A DNA stretch of 64,000 nt, from positions 248,001 to 312,000 of the forward strand of contig CAVROT010000005.1 of the NCBI GenBank assembly GCA_963722905.1, given 5' to 3'. Source of the DNA: CAVROT01 sp963722905 (GTDB lineage Bacteria; Pseudomonadota; Alphaproteobacteria; Rhodobacterales; Rhodobacteraceae). Numbering within the stretch: position 1 is the first letter of the stretch; the number at the start of each line of letters is the position of its first letter. The notes beneath the pieces are model-generated. The model had not been told where the DNA came from. It did not search any database and saw nothing but the letters and a program-made list of their open reading frames with translations. The position numbers and the translations under genes were made by a program. This document shows, in pieces, positions 32,246-41,710 of the stretch.

Positions 32246-33808
32246 ATGGTCGATCGGGTCCTCATTTTCGACACCACCTTGCGCGACGGCGAGCAATCGC
32301 CCGGCGCCACCATGTCCCACGCCGAGAAGCTGGAGATCGCCCAGCTTCTCGACGAGATGGGCGTCGACATCATCGAGGCGGGCTTTCCCATCGCCTCGGA
32401 CGGCGATTTCGAGGCCGTGCGCGCCATCGCCGAGCGCAGCGAGAACGCCGTGATCTGCGGCCTCGCGCGCGCCAACCTGCGCGACATAGACCGCTGCTGG
32501 GAGGCGGTCCGCGGGGCGCGTCGGCCGCGCATCCACACCTTCATCGGCACCTCGCCGCTGCACCGCGCGATCCCCAATCTCACGCAGGAGGAAATGGCAG
32601 AGCGGATCGAACAGTGCGTCACCCATGCCCGGAATCTCTGCGACGACGTGCAGTGGTCGTCGATGGACGCCACCCGCACCGAATGGGACTTTTTGAAGCG
32701 GACGGTCGACATCGCCATTCGCGCCGGCGCCACCACCATCAACATTCCCGATACCGTGGGCTATACGGCGCCCGACGAATCCGCTGCGCTCATCCGTCGG
32801 CTCATCGCCGAGGTCGAGGGCGCGGACGAGGTCGTCTTCGCCACGCATTGCCACAATGACCTCGGCATGGCGACGGCCAACAGCCTGGCTGCAGTGGCGG
32901 GCGGGGCGCGACAGATCGAATGCACGATCAACGGTCTGGGCGAACGCGCCGGCAACACGGCTCTGGAAGAGGTGGTGATGGCCGTGAAGGTGCGCGGCGA
33001 CATCATGCCCTTCACCACGGGCATCGACACGACAAAGCTGATGAACATCTCGCGCCGCGTCGCCGCCGTCAGCGGGTTCGCGGTTCAGTTCAACAAGGCC
33101 ATCGTCGGCAAGAATGCCTTTGCCCACGAGTCGGGCATCCATCAGGACGGCATGCTGAAGAACGCCGAGACGTTCGAGATCATGCGCCCCGCGGACGTCG
33201 GCCTGAAGGAGACGAGCCTCGTGCTGGGCAAGCATTCGGGCCGCGCCGCGTTGCGCGCCAAGCTGGCCGAACTGGGCTTTGACGTCGAGGGCAACCAGCT
33301 GGCCGACGTGTTCGTGCGGTTCAAGACGCTCGCCGACCGCAAGAAGGAGGTCTACGACGACGACCTCGAGGCGCTGATGCGCGACCAGACCGCCGGCATG
33401 GCGGACGAACATCTGACGCTGCGGTCGCTCCGCGTGCAGTGCGGCACCGAGGGGCCGCAGTCCGCCGCCATGGTGCTGTCGGTCGAGGGGCAGGACCGCA
33501 GCGTCGAGACGACGGGCGACGGCCCCGTCGACGCGGCCTTCAACGCCGTGAAGGCGGCCTTTCCCCATGCCGCGCGGCTGCAACTCTACCAGGTCCATGC
33601 CGTGACCGAGGGGACGGACGCCCAGGCCACGGTGACCGTCCGGCTGGAGGAAGAGGGCCGCATCGTCACCGGCCAGTCCGCCGACACCGACACCGTCGTC
33701 GCCAGCGCGCGCGCCTACATCGCGGCGCTCAACCGGCTGGTGGTCAAGCGTCGTCTGACGGGTGCGGGAACCGATACCAGGGCGGTCAGCTACAAGGACG
33801 CCGGCTGA
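32246..33808 (+). CDS. leuA: 2-isopropylmalate synthase
   Basis: 520 residues. First committed step of leucine synthesis: condenses 2-ketoisovalerate with acetyl-CoA. The catalytic TIM barrel has IFDTTLRDGEQSPGATM (residues 7-23), VIFATHCHNDLGMATANS (here VVFATHCHNDLGMATANS) and the GLGERAGNTALEEVVMAV signature. The C-terminal regulatory LeuA dimer domain (about residues 390-510) binds leucine for feedback inhibition. Expression is probably attenuated through the upstream leucine leader. GGAGA precedes the ATG. Confidence 0.97.
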   Translation: MVDRVLIFDTTLRDGEQSPGATMSHAEKLEIAQLLDEMGVDIIEAGFPIASDGDFEAVRAIAERSENAVICGLARANLRDIDRCWEAVRGARRPRIHTFIGTSPLHRAIPNLTQEEMAERIEQCVTHARNLCDDVQWSSMDATRTEWDFLKRTVDIAIRAGATTINIPDTVGYTAPDESAALIRRLIAEVEGADEVVFATHCHNDLGMATANSLAAVAGGARQIECTINGLGERAGNTALEEVVMAVKVRGDIMPFTTGIDTTKLMNISRRVAAVSGFAVQFNKAIVGKNAFAHESGIHQDGMLKNAETFEIMRPADVGLKETSLVLGKHSGRAALRAKLAELGFDVEGNQLADVFVRFKTLADRKKEVYDDDLEALMRDQTAGMADEHLTLRSLRVQCGTEGPQSAAMVLSVEGQDRSVETTGDGPVDAAFNAVKAAFPHAARLQLYQVHAVTEGTDAQATVTVRLEEEGRIVTGQSADTDTVVASARAYIAALNRLVVKRRLTGAGTDTRAVSYKDAG

Positions 33809-33998
33809 CCCCGCCCCGCGGTCGCGGCGGGTGCGCACCGCCGCAGAACCGGTGCCGCGTTCGGTCGGATGCTGCACCGTGGCGGGCCGCGGTTTCGCGC
33901 CGACGCGTGCAGCGGCCGGTGCCGGCCGGCCTATCGTCTATCACCGGTCGTTCCGGCCCCGCGCCGGTGCGGCCGTGCGCCGATTTTGCCCGCGGGCC

Positions 33999-34027
33999 TT
34001 TTGTCCTCTGCCCGCCGCACCTATAAG
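33999..34027 (+). promoter_or_regulatory. Candidate promoter of the mre operon
   Basis: TTTTGT, a 17-base spacer, then TATAAG lie about 55 bases before the mreB ATG. The -10 box is good but the -35 is poor. The rest of the 272-base gap after leuA shows no gene. Confidence 0.3.
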
Positions 34028-34080
34028 GCGGTCCACGGCGGGCCCCGGCCCGACCGCGCACCCCGTCAGAAGGCGACCCC

Positions 34081-35118
34081 ATGTCCAGTCTTACCGGTCT
34101 CTTCTCGTCGGATATGGCGATCGACCTCGGCACGGCAAATACGCTCGTCTACGTCAAGGGACGCGGCATCGTCCTGAACGAGCCGTCGGTCGTCGCCTAC
34201 CACGTGAAGGACGGGCGCAAGCAGGTGCTGGCCGTGGGCGAGGACGCCAAGCTGATGCTGGGGCGCACGCCCGGCAGCATCATGGCGATCCGCCCCATGC
34301 GCGAGGGCGTCATCGCCGACTTCGACGTCGCCGAGGAGATGATCAAGCACTTCATCCGCAAGGTGCACAAGCGCACGACGTTCTTCAAGCCCAAGATCAT
34401 CGTCTGCGTCCCGCACGGCGCCACCCCGGTCGAGAAGCGCGCGATCCGCCAGTCGGTGCTGAGTGCGGGCGCCCGCCGCGCCGGCCTTATCGCGGAACCC
34501 ATCGCGGCGGCCATCGGGGCCGGCATGCCGATCACCGATCCCACCGGCAACATGGTGGTCGACATCGGCGGCGGCACCACCGAGGTCGCGGTTCTGTCGC
34601 TGGGCGACATCGTCTATGCCCGCAGCGTGCGCGTCGGCGGCGACCGGATGGACGAGGCCATCGTCAGCTACCTGCGCCGCCAGCAGAACCTGCTGATCGG
34701 CGAATCCACCGCCGAACGCATCAAGACCTCCATCGGCACCAGCCGGATGCCCGACGACGGTCGTGGTGCTGCGCTGATGATCCGCGGCCGCGACCTTCTC
34801 AACGGGGTCCCCAAGGAGACCGAGATCAACCAGGCCCAGGTGGCCGAGGCGCTGGCCGAACCGGTGCAGGCCATCTGCGAGGCGGTGATGATTGCGCTGG
34901 AGGCGACGCCGCCAGACCTGGCCGCCGACATCGTGGACCGCGGCGTGATGCTGACGGGCGGCGGCGCGCTGCTGGGCGATCTGGACCTCGCGTTGCGCGA
35001 ACAGACGGGCCTTGCCGTTTCGGTGGCCGACGAATCGCTCAACTGCGTGGCGCTCGGAACCGGCAAGGCGCTTGAATACGAAAAGCAGTTGCGCCACGTC
35101 ATAGACTACGAAAGCTGA
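34081..35118 (+). CDS. mreB: Rod shape-determining protein MreB
   Basis: 345 residues, the standard length. Actin-fold phosphate and adenosine motifs are present: DLGTANTLVYVKGRGIVLNE (residues 11-30), GNMVVDIGGGTTEVAVLSLG and TGGGALLGDLDLAL. MreB filaments under the inner membrane position the elongasome that builds the side wall. It is first gene of mreB-mreC-mreD-mrdA-mrdB, an order conserved in proteobacteria, implying a rod or ovoid cell that elongates by lateral growth. Confidence 0.98.
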   Translation: MSSLTGLFSSDMAIDLGTANTLVYVKGRGIVLNEPSVVAYHVKDGRKQVLAVGEDAKLMLGRTPGSIMAIRPMREGVIADFDVAEEMIKHFIRKVHKRTTFFKPKIIVCVPHGATPVEKRAIRQSVLSAGARRAGLIAEPIAAAIGAGMPITDPTGNMVVDIGGGTTEVAVLSLGDIVYARSVRVGGDRMDEAIVSYLRRQQNLLIGESTAERIKTSIGTSRMPDDGRGAALMIRGRDLLNGVPKETEINQAQVAEALAEPVQAICEAVMIALEATPPDLAADIVDRGVMLTGGGALLGDLDLALREQTGLAVSVADESLNCVALGTGKALEYEKQLRHVIDYES

Positions 35119-35199
35119 CCCGAACGGGGCGTGCGGGGACAGCCCGCAGACCGACCCGCCGCACGGTCCCGCCGGGTCGGCGCAACGCCCGAGGCTAGG

Positions 35200-36105
35200 A
35201 TGGCACGCGACCGCGGATCTTCAGACGACTATGTCCGCCCCGTCAGGCGCATCCTGGTGGGGTCGCTGGTCGTCGCGCTGCTGGCGGTCTTCCTCTTCTG
35301 GCGGATCGACAGCCCGCGCGCCGAACGGGTGCGCGCGCGGATCACCGACGCAATCGTGCCGTCCTTCGACTGGGCGCTCGTTCCGGTCACGAAGGCTGCC
35401 GGCATGATCGAGGACTTCCAGAGCTACAACCGCATCTGGGAGCAGAACCAGGAGCTGCGTCGCGAGCTTCAGCAGATGAAGGCCTGGAAGGAGGCGGCGC
35501 TGCAGCTCGAGCAGCAGAACGCCAAACTGCTGGACCTCAACAAGGTACGTCTGGACCCGGCGCTGACCTACATCACCGGTGTCGTGCTGGCCGATGCCGG
35601 GTCGCCCTTCCGCCAGTCCGTCCTGCTGAACGTCGGGCGACGCGACGGGATCGAGGACGGCTGGGCCACCACCGACGGGCTGGGCCTCGTCGGGCGCATT
35701 TCGGGCGTCGGTGCCACCTCGGCGCGGGTGATCCTGCTGACCGACGGCAACAGCCGGATCCCCGTCGCGATCCAGCCCTCGGGCCAGCGCGCCATCGTGG
35801 CCGGCGACAACTCTTCCCTGCCGCCGCTCGACTTCATCGAGGCGCCCGAGACGGTGCGCCCCGGCGACCGGGTCGTCAGCTCCGGCGACGGCGGCGTCTT
35901 TCCCGCGGGGCTGCTGGTCGGGCAGGTCGCGTCCCGCCTCGACGGCCGGCTGTCCGTCCGGCTTGCCGCGGATTACGAGCGGTTGGAGTTCCTGCGCGTG
36001 CTGCGCTCTCACGCGACCGAACGGATCGACGACGAAGGCGGACTGGTCACCCCTGCGCAGCCCCTGTCGGCCGTCGCGGCCGATGCGGAGGCCGCCGATG
36101 GTTGA
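35200..36105 (+). CDS. mreC: Rod shape-determining protein MreC
   Basis: 301 residues. One transmembrane helix (ILVGSLVVALLAVFLFW, about residues 19-35) is followed by a coiled coil (NRIWEQNQELRRELQQMKAW and the Gln/Leu-rich segment after it) and the two six-stranded periplasmic barrels of MreC (VLLNVGRRDGIEDGWATTDG, VILLTDGNSRIPVAIQPSG, VSSGDGGVFPAGLLVGQV). It links MreB to PBP2 in the periplasm. The start ATG follows a GAGGCTAGG-like ribosome site. It overlaps mreD by 8 bases. Confidence 0.95.
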   Translation: MARDRGSSDDYVRPVRRILVGSLVVALLAVFLFWRIDSPRAERVRARITDAIVPSFDWALVPVTKAAGMIEDFQSYNRIWEQNQELRRELQQMKAWKEAALQLEQQNAKLLDLNKVRLDPALTYITGVVLADAGSPFRQSVLLNVGRRDGIEDGWATTDGLGLVGRISGVGATSARVILLTDGNSRIPVAIQPSGQRAIVAGDNSSLPPLDFIEAPETVRPGDRVVSSGDGGVFPAGLLVGQVASRLDGRLSVRLAADYERLEFLRVLRSHATERIDDEGGLVTPAQPLSAVAADAEAADG

Positions 36106-36637
36106 GCCGCGCGTCGCAGAGCGGTGGAGCTATCGGATCCTCTTCGTCATCGTGGCGTCCGTGGTCATCTTCGTGCAGCTTCTGCCGTTCGGCCCGGGCG
36201 CGGGGCGGTTTCCCGGCCCCGATATCCTGACGCTGCTGGCCTTCGCCTGGGTGCTGCGGCGGCCCGACTATGTCCCCGCCCCGCTGATCGCCGGCGTGGC
36301 CGTGGTGGCCGATCTCCTCTTCATGCGCCCGCCCGGCCTCTGGGCCGCGCTGACCGTGCTGGGCAGCGAGACGCTGCGCACCCGGTCGCAGGGCGGGCGC
36401 GACGTACCGTTCGTGCTGGAATGGGGCCTGGTGCTGGTCACGCTTCTTCTCATGACGCTGGCCAACGCGGCCATCCTCGCGGTAACGGTCGAGGGCGGCG
36501 TGGCCCTGTCGGCGCAACTGGCCCGTGCCCTCACCGGGGCCGCGGCCTATCCGCTGGTATTTGCCTTCTGCGTGTGGCCTCTGGGCGTGCGCCGTACCGG
36601 CGCCGGTCGTTCCGAGACTCGAGGATCGCGGATATGA
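36098..36637 (+). CDS. mreD: Rod shape-determining protein MreD
   Basis: 179 residues, highly hydrophobic with about five transmembrane helices (ILFVIVASVVIFVQLLPFG, ILTLLAFAWVL, LIAGVAVVADLLFM, GLVLVTLLLMTLANAAIL, AAYPLVFAFCVWPL). Size, position between mreC and the PBP2 gene, and composition identify it; MreD sequences are otherwise poorly conserved. It is an inner-membrane part of the elongasome. The stop overlaps the mrdA start (ATGA). Confidence 0.93.
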   Translation: MVEPRVAERWSYRILFVIVASVVIFVQLLPFGPGAGRFPGPDILTLLAFAWVLRRPDYVPAPLIAGVAVVADLLFMRPPGLWAALTVLGSETLRTRSQGGRDVPFVLEWGLVLVTLLLMTLANAAILAVTVEGGVALSAQLARALTGAAAYPLVFAFCVWPLGVRRTGAGRSETRGSRI

Positions 36638-38580
36638 AACGTTCCCCGAAGGATACCGAGGCCAGCGCCGGACGCATCACGCGGCGCGGGCTGGTGCTGG
36701 GCGGCGTGCAGTTGGGCGTCGCGGGCGCGCTTGCCTGGCGAATGCGGCAAATGCAGGTCGAACAGGCCGACGACTTCCGCCTGCTGGCCGAAGAGAACCG
36801 CATCAACATGCGCCTCGTCGCGCCCGCCCGCGGCCTCATCTTCGACCGCAACGGGATCCCGCTGGCCGAGAACGCCCAGAACTACCGCATCGTCATCGTG
36901 CGCGAGGACGCGGGCGACGTGGCCGAGGTCATCGCCCGTCTGGGCCGTCTCATCCGGCTCGACCCCGAGGAGCTGGACCGCGCCGTGCGCGAGATCGAGA
37001 GGCGCAGCCCCTTCGTGCCCGTGACCCTCACCGACCAGCGCAGCTGGGAGGATATCGCGACCGTCGCGGTGAACGCCCCCGCCCTGCCCGGCATCACCCC
37101 CGACGTCGGACTGACCCGCAACTATCCGCTTGGCGACGACTATGCGCATGTCGTGGGCTACGTCGGTCCGGTCAGCGACTGGGACCTGTCGCGGCTGGAC
37201 GACAACGACCCGCTGCTGCAGATCCCCAAATTCCAGATCGGCAAATCAGGCGTTGAAAACAAGCTGGAGCGTGTGCTGCGCGGCAAGGCCGGCGCCAAGC
37301 GGATCGAGGTCAACGCCGCCGGCCGCGTCATGCGCGAGCTGGGCGGAACACCCGGCGTGCCCGGATCCGAGGTGCAGCTGACGGTCGAGAGCCGGTTGCA
37401 GAACTTCGTCGATGCACGCCTGGCCCTGGGCGACAGCGCCGCGGCGGTGGTCATGGACCCGCGCGACGGGGACCTTCTGGCGATCGGCAGCGCGCCGTCG
37501 TTCGACCCCAACAAGTTCGTGCGCGGCATCAGCTCGGCCGACTATTCCGGTCTCACGAACAACACCTACCGCCCGCTGGCCAACAAGGCGGTGCAGGGCA
37601 CCTATCCGCCGGGGTCGACCTTCAAGATGATGGTCACGCTGGCCGCGCTCGACGCGGGCGAGATCTCGCCCGACGAGACGATCTGGTGCGGCGGCTATAC
37701 CGTGCTGGGCGACCGGCGGTTCCACTGCTGGAAACGCGGCGGCCACGGCTGGGTCGACATGGAGAAGAGCCTCCAGCAGTCCTGCGACGTCTACTACTAC
37801 GAACTCGCCAACCGCGTGGGCATCGACCGGATCGCCGCCACCGCGCGGCGGTTCGGCCTGGGCGAACGGTTCGACCTGCCGATGTCGGCCGTGGCCGCCG
37901 GCGTCATGCCCGACAAGGCCTGGAAGCAGCGTAGCTATGACAAGGGCTGGCGCATCGGAGACACGTTCAACGCGGCCATCGGGCAGGGCTACGTTCTGGC
38001 CTCGCCACTCCAGCTGGCCGTCATGACCGCCCGGATCGCCAGCGGCACGGGGATCGTGCCGCGGCTGGTGCGCGGCATCGACGGGGTCGAGCAGGCGCCC
38101 GAGGGCAACGACCCCCTGCCCTTCAACGAGAACCACCTGCGCCTGGTGCGGCGCGGCATGTTCTCGGTCTCGAACTCGCGGCGCGGGACCGCCTTCGGCA
38201 GCCGCATCGCGGGCGAGGACATCCGCATGGCGGGCAAGACGGGCACCAGCCAGGTCCGCAACATCACCGTCGCGGAACGGGCGCGGGGCGTCACCCGCAA
38301 CGCCGACCTGCCGTGGGAGCGGCGCGACCACGCGCTCTTCGTCGGCTTCGCGCCGCATGACGCGCCACGCGTCGCGGTGTCGGTGGTGGTCGAACACGGT
38401 GGCGGCGGATCGACGGCCGCGGCCCCCGTGGCGCGCGACATCGCCCTCTTCGCGCTGCGGGGCGGGATGCCGCCGCTCAGCGACTACCCCTCCAGCCAGC
38501 ACGCCGAGATCGAACAGCTGCAATCGGCGCTGCGGCTGCGTCAGGATTTCCGTCCCTCCGACGCCAGGACGCGTGCATGA
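36634..38580 (+). CDS. mrdA: Penicillin-binding protein 2 (transpeptidase)
   Basis: 648 residues. A membrane anchor near residues 20-35 is followed by the dimerisation domain (APARGLIFDRNGIPLAENAQ) and the transpeptidase. The active-site Ser328 is in YPPGSTFKM, the second motif Ser-x-Asp/Asn is in QQSCDVYYYELA (SCD instead of the usual SxN), and the third is GKTGTSQ. It crosslinks peptidoglycan during elongation and is the target of mecillinam-type beta-lactams in relatives. It is coupled to mreD by ATGA and followed 82 bases later by rodA. Confidence 0.97.
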   Translation: MKRSPKDTEASAGRITRRGLVLGGVQLGVAGALAWRMRQMQVEQADDFRLLAEENRINMRLVAPARGLIFDRNGIPLAENAQNYRIVIVREDAGDVAEVIARLGRLIRLDPEELDRAVREIERRSPFVPVTLTDQRSWEDIATVAVNAPALPGITPDVGLTRNYPLGDDYAHVVGYVGPVSDWDLSRLDDNDPLLQIPKFQIGKSGVENKLERVLRGKAGAKRIEVNAAGRVMRELGGTPGVPGSEVQLTVESRLQNFVDARLALGDSAAAVVMDPRDGDLLAIGSAPSFDPNKFVRGISSADYSGLTNNTYRPLANKAVQGTYPPGSTFKMMVTLAALDAGEISPDETIWCGGYTVLGDRRFHCWKRGGHGWVDMEKSLQQSCDVYYYELANRVGIDRIAATARRFGLGERFDLPMSAVAAGVMPDKAWKQRSYDKGWRIGDTFNAAIGQGYVLASPLQLAVMTARIASGTGIVPRLVRGIDGVEQAPEGNDPLPFNENHLRLVRRGMFSVSNSRRGTAFGSRIAGEDIRMAGKTGTSQVRNITVAERARGVTRNADLPWERRDHALFVGFAPHDAPRVAVSVVVEHGGGGSTAAAPVARDIALFALRGGMPPLSDYPSSQHAEIEQLQSALRLRQDFRPSDARTRA

Positions 38581-38662
38581 CGATGCCGGCCGGCCGCGTC
38601 CCCCCTCCCGGCGGCCCGCAGATGTCGGCAGGCGTGTCCCCCATGCGGGGCGGCGCGGCGCG

Positions 38663-39808
38663 GTGAGCTACCTTGAATACAACGTCAAGCGCATCCCGAC
38701 CGGGCTGTCGAAGGTCCTGTACCTCAACTGGGCGCTGGTCGTGCTGTTGTCGGCGGTGGCCTCGGTAGGCTTCATGATGCTCTATTCGGTGGCAGGCGGA
38801 TCGTGGACGCCCTGGGCCGAGCCGCAGATGAAGCGGTTCGCGCTGGGACTGGGGGCAATGTTCGCCATCGCGATGGTGCCAATATGGTTCTGGCGCAACC
38901 TCGCGGCGCTGGCTTTCGCGGTGTCCATCGGGCTTCTGGTCTTCACCGAGTTCTTCGGCGCCACCGGCATGGGCGCGCAGCGCTGGATCGACCTCGGCTT
39001 CATGCGGCTCCAGCCCAGCGAGCTGACGAAGGTGACGCTGGTGATGATCCTGGCGGCCTATTACGACTGGCTCTCGGTCCACAAGGTGTCGCATCCGCAA
39101 TGGGTGCTGGTGCCGCTTGCGCTGATCGCGCTGCCCACGTGGCTGGTGCTGCGCCAGCCGGATCTGGGCACCGCGATCCTGCTGGTCGCCGGTGGCGGCA
39201 TCGTGATGTTCCTCGCGGGCGTCAGCTGGTGGTACTTCATCGTCGTCATCGCGGCGGGCGTCGGGCTGGTCTCGGCCGTGATGACGTCGCGCGGGACCGA
39301 CTGGCAGCTTCTGAAGGACTACCAGTACCGTCGCATCGACACGTTCCTCGACCCGGCTACGGACCCTCTGGGCGCGGGATACCACATCACCCAGTCCAAG
39401 ATCGCCCTGGGGTCCGGCGGCTGGGCCGGACGCGGGTTCATGCAGGGCACGCAGTCGCGCCTGAACTTTTTGCCGGAAAAGCACACCGACTTCATCTTCA
39501 CCACCCTGGCCGAGGAGTTCGGATTCCTCGGCGCGGTCTCCCTGCTGGCGCTCTACGTCGGCATCGTCTTCTTCTGCGTGGTCTCGGCCATGGCCAACAG
39601 GGACCGGTTCGGATCGCTCCTGACGCTGGGGGTCGGGGCCACGTTCTTTCTGTTCTTCGCGGTGAACATGTCGATGGTGATGGGGATGGCGCCGGTGGTG
39701 GGCGTGCCGCTGCCTCTGGTCAGCTACGGCGGATCCGCCATGCTGGTGCTGATGGCCGCCTTCGGGCTGGCCCAGTCGGCGCATGTCCACCGGCCCCGCG
39801 GCCGATGA
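38663..39808 (+). CDS. mrdB: RodA peptidoglycan glycosyltransferase
   Basis: 381 residues from a GTG (VSYLEYNVKRIPTGLSKVLY). About ten transmembrane segments and SEDS family motifs are present: RWIDLGFMRLQPSELTKV, LVLRQPDLGTAILL, FLPEKHTDFIFTTLAEEFGF and PVVGVPLPLVSYGGSAML. RodA polymerises lipid II together with PBP2, encoded just upstream. No ATG lies in frame near this point, so GTG is the most likely start. The stop overlaps the GhrA-like gene by ATGA. Confidence 0.96.
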   Translation: MSYLEYNVKRIPTGLSKVLYLNWALVVLLSAVASVGFMMLYSVAGGSWTPWAEPQMKRFALGLGAMFAIAMVPIWFWRNLAALAFAVSIGLLVFTEFFGATGMGAQRWIDLGFMRLQPSELTKVTLVMILAAYYDWLSVHKVSHPQWVLVPLALIALPTWLVLRQPDLGTAILLVAGGGIVMFLAGVSWWYFIVVIAAGVGLVSAVMTSRGTDWQLLKDYQYRRIDTFLDPATDPLGAGYHITQSKIALGSGGWAGRGFMQGTQSRLNFLPEKHTDFIFTTLAEEFGFLGAVSLLALYVGIVFFCVVSAMANRDRFGSLLTLGVGATFFLFFAVNMSMVMGMAPVVGVPLPLVSYGGSAMLVLMAAFGLAQSAHVHRPRGR

Positions 39809-40734
39809 TCCGCGTCCTCTTCGCCGGCGATCCCGCGGGGTGGGACGCCTACCGCGCCGCCCTGATGGACGCCTTCGCGGCCGAAGCGTTGGAAGTCGAC
39901 CTCGCACGCGACCATGCGCCCGAGGTCGTGGACTGGATCGTCCATTCGCCCGCCGGTCCCCTCACCGACTTCACCCCCTACGTCCGGGCCAGGGGCGTGC
40001 TGGGCCTCTGGGCGGGGGTGGAGCATGTCGTCCGCAATCCGACGCTGACCCAGCCGCTGACCCGCATGGTCGACCCCAGCCTGTCGGGCAGCATGGTCGA
40101 ATGGGTGACGGGGCACGTCCTGCGTCACCACCTTGGCATGGACGCGCATATCGTTAACCCCGATCGGGTGTGGGACGATACGTCCCCGCCCCCGGCCGGG
40201 GAGCGCCGCGTCGGGATCCTGGGCCTCGGGGCGCTGGGGACGGCCTGCGCCGCCGCCCTCGCGGCGCTGGGATTCGACGTGGCGGGATGGGCGCGGCGAC
40301 AGCGCGACATTCGGGGCGTCTCCTGCCATCACGGGCCGGACGGGTTCCGGGCGATCCTGGGGCAGAGCGACATCGCGGTGCTTCTGCTGCCCGCCACCCC
40401 GGCGACCGACGGGCTGATGGGGGCCGAGGCGCTGGCCATGCTGCCCCGCGGCGCGGTCCTGCTGAACCCCGCCCGCGGACAGATCGTCGACGACGGCGCC
40501 CTGATCGCCGCGCTGGTCGACGGGCACCTGTCGCACGCGACGCTGGATGCCTTCCGAACCGAGCCTCTGCCGCGCGACCATCCCTTCTGGGCACATCCGC
40601 GCGTCACGGTGACGCCGCATGTCGCCGCCGCCACGCGCCCCGTACCCGCCGCCCGCGTCATCGCGCGGAACGTCCGGCGGGGCGAGGACGGCCTGCCGCT
40701 GCTGCACCTCGTGGACCGCGCCGCCGGCTACTGA
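39805..40734 (+). CDS. 2-hydroxyacid dehydrogenase, glyoxylate/hydroxypyruvate reductase A-like
   Basis: 309 residues. The NAD(P)-binding loop is VGILGLGALGTACAAAL, followed by the family segments DIAVLLLPATPATDGLMG, LPRGAVLLNPARGQIVDDGA (catalytic Arg region) and VTVTPHVAAATRP (catalytic His). An N-terminal GVEHV segment with GLWAGVEHVVRNPTL also fits the GhrA subgroup. It reduces glyoxylate or hydroxypyruvate to glycolate or glycerate. It is translationally coupled to rodA although the functions are unrelated. Confidence 0.9.
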   Translation: MIRVLFAGDPAGWDAYRAALMDAFAAEALEVDLARDHAPEVVDWIVHSPAGPLTDFTPYVRARGVLGLWAGVEHVVRNPTLTQPLTRMVDPSLSGSMVEWVTGHVLRHHLGMDAHIVNPDRVWDDTSPPPAGERRVGILGLGALGTACAAALAALGFDVAGWARRQRDIRGVSCHHGPDGFRAILGQSDIAVLLLPATPATDGLMGAEALAMLPRGAVLLNPARGQIVDDGALIAALVDGHLSHATLDAFRTEPLPRDHPFWAHPRVTVTPHVAAATRPVPAARVIARNVRRGEDGLPLLHLVDRAAGY

Positions 40735-40851
40735 GGCCGCGACGCGCGCCCGTTCCGTGGGGCGATCGTCCCGGCGGCCCTGCCGCCTGCGCCGGGGCGC
40801 CGGGGCGGCTGTAGCCGGCACAGGCGGGAGTTACCCGAACGGAGGTGCCGC

Positions 40852-41670
40852 TCAGCCGCCACCTTCGCGGCCCTGCCGGTCGGGGCGCAGCACCGGCGGG
40901 CGTGCGGGATCCGTCCCGGGCGCCGCGGGGGCGTCAGGGCGCGCGGGCTGCGGCACGTCGAACCTCAGCCCGACGCGCGCGAGGCGCGGCATCATGGGAT
41001 CGGACGCCCCGAAGAAGGCGACATCCAGAGTGCCGGCCGCCTGCCCCGACAGCGCCACCGCCTCGTTCACCGCCGCGGCCAGCGCGCCGCGCGCGTCCGG
41101 CACCGCTTCCAGCACGGCCAGCAGGTGCCCGTCCGTTCCGTCGTCATAGGTGACCGCCACCAGATAGGCCGCGCGCGCCAGACCCCGCGCCGACGCCAGC
41201 TTGCCATCAAGGGCCTTGAGCAGTGCCGGCGCAACGTCGCGCGGCGGCCCGAGGTCGCGCGGACGCGCGGCGACCTCCTCCGGCGCGCGGTCCAGGATGC
41301 CGGCGAGCCAGGCGACCGCCTCGGGCCCCAGCAAAGTGGACGAGGGCGCGACGCCCAGGTTCACCCCCAACCCCAGCCCCCCCGCCGCGGCCAGCATCGC
41401 CACCAGCGCGCGCCCGGACACGGCCGCATAGGGCAGCGGCGCCCCGGCGAAGGCGCCCAGCCGCTCGACCCGGTCGAACCCGAGCACGAAGCGCCCCCCG
41501 CCGGTCTCGAAGACCTGCGGATCGAGGGTGCCGCCGGCCGCCTCGCGCAGCAGCGGAACGTGAAGCTCCACCTCGGCCAGCCGCGCGTAGAAGGCCAGCC
41601 GCGCGTCGTCGCCGCCGTCCGCCTCCATGGCTGCATGGGCGGTATCGAGGGGGCTTGGCATGTCGCTCAC
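40852..41670 (-). CDS. SseB-family protein
   Basis: 272 residues. The N-terminal SseB domain reads TAHAAMEADGGDDARLAFYA, ELHVPLLREA and GRFVLGFDRVERLGAFAGAP. The C-terminal half (VTYDDGTDGHLLAVLEAVPD and following) resembles the SseB C-terminal domain. Ala/Gly/Pro-rich and cytosolic, it ends with a low-complexity Pro/Arg/Gly tail. SseB family proteins have been linked to serine sensitivity in E. coli and to secretion chaperones by name only; the function here is unknown. Confidence 0.8.
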   Translation of the reverse strand: MSDMPSPLDTAHAAMEADGGDDARLAFYARLAEVELHVPLLREAAGGTLDPQVFETGGGRFVLGFDRVERLGAFAGAPLPYAAVSGRALVAMLAAAGGLGLGVNLGVAPSSTLLGPEAVAWLAGILDRAPEEVAARPRDLGPPRDVAPALLKALDGKLASARGLARAAYLVAVTYDDGTDGHLLAVLEAVPDARGALAAAVNEAVALSGQAAGTLDVAFFGASDPMMPRLARVGLRFDVPQPARPDAPAAPGTDPARPPVLRPDRQGREGGG

Positions 41671-41710
41671 GAGGCGGATCGCGGATGAAGTGCTGCGAAC
41701 GGTCCGTCGG

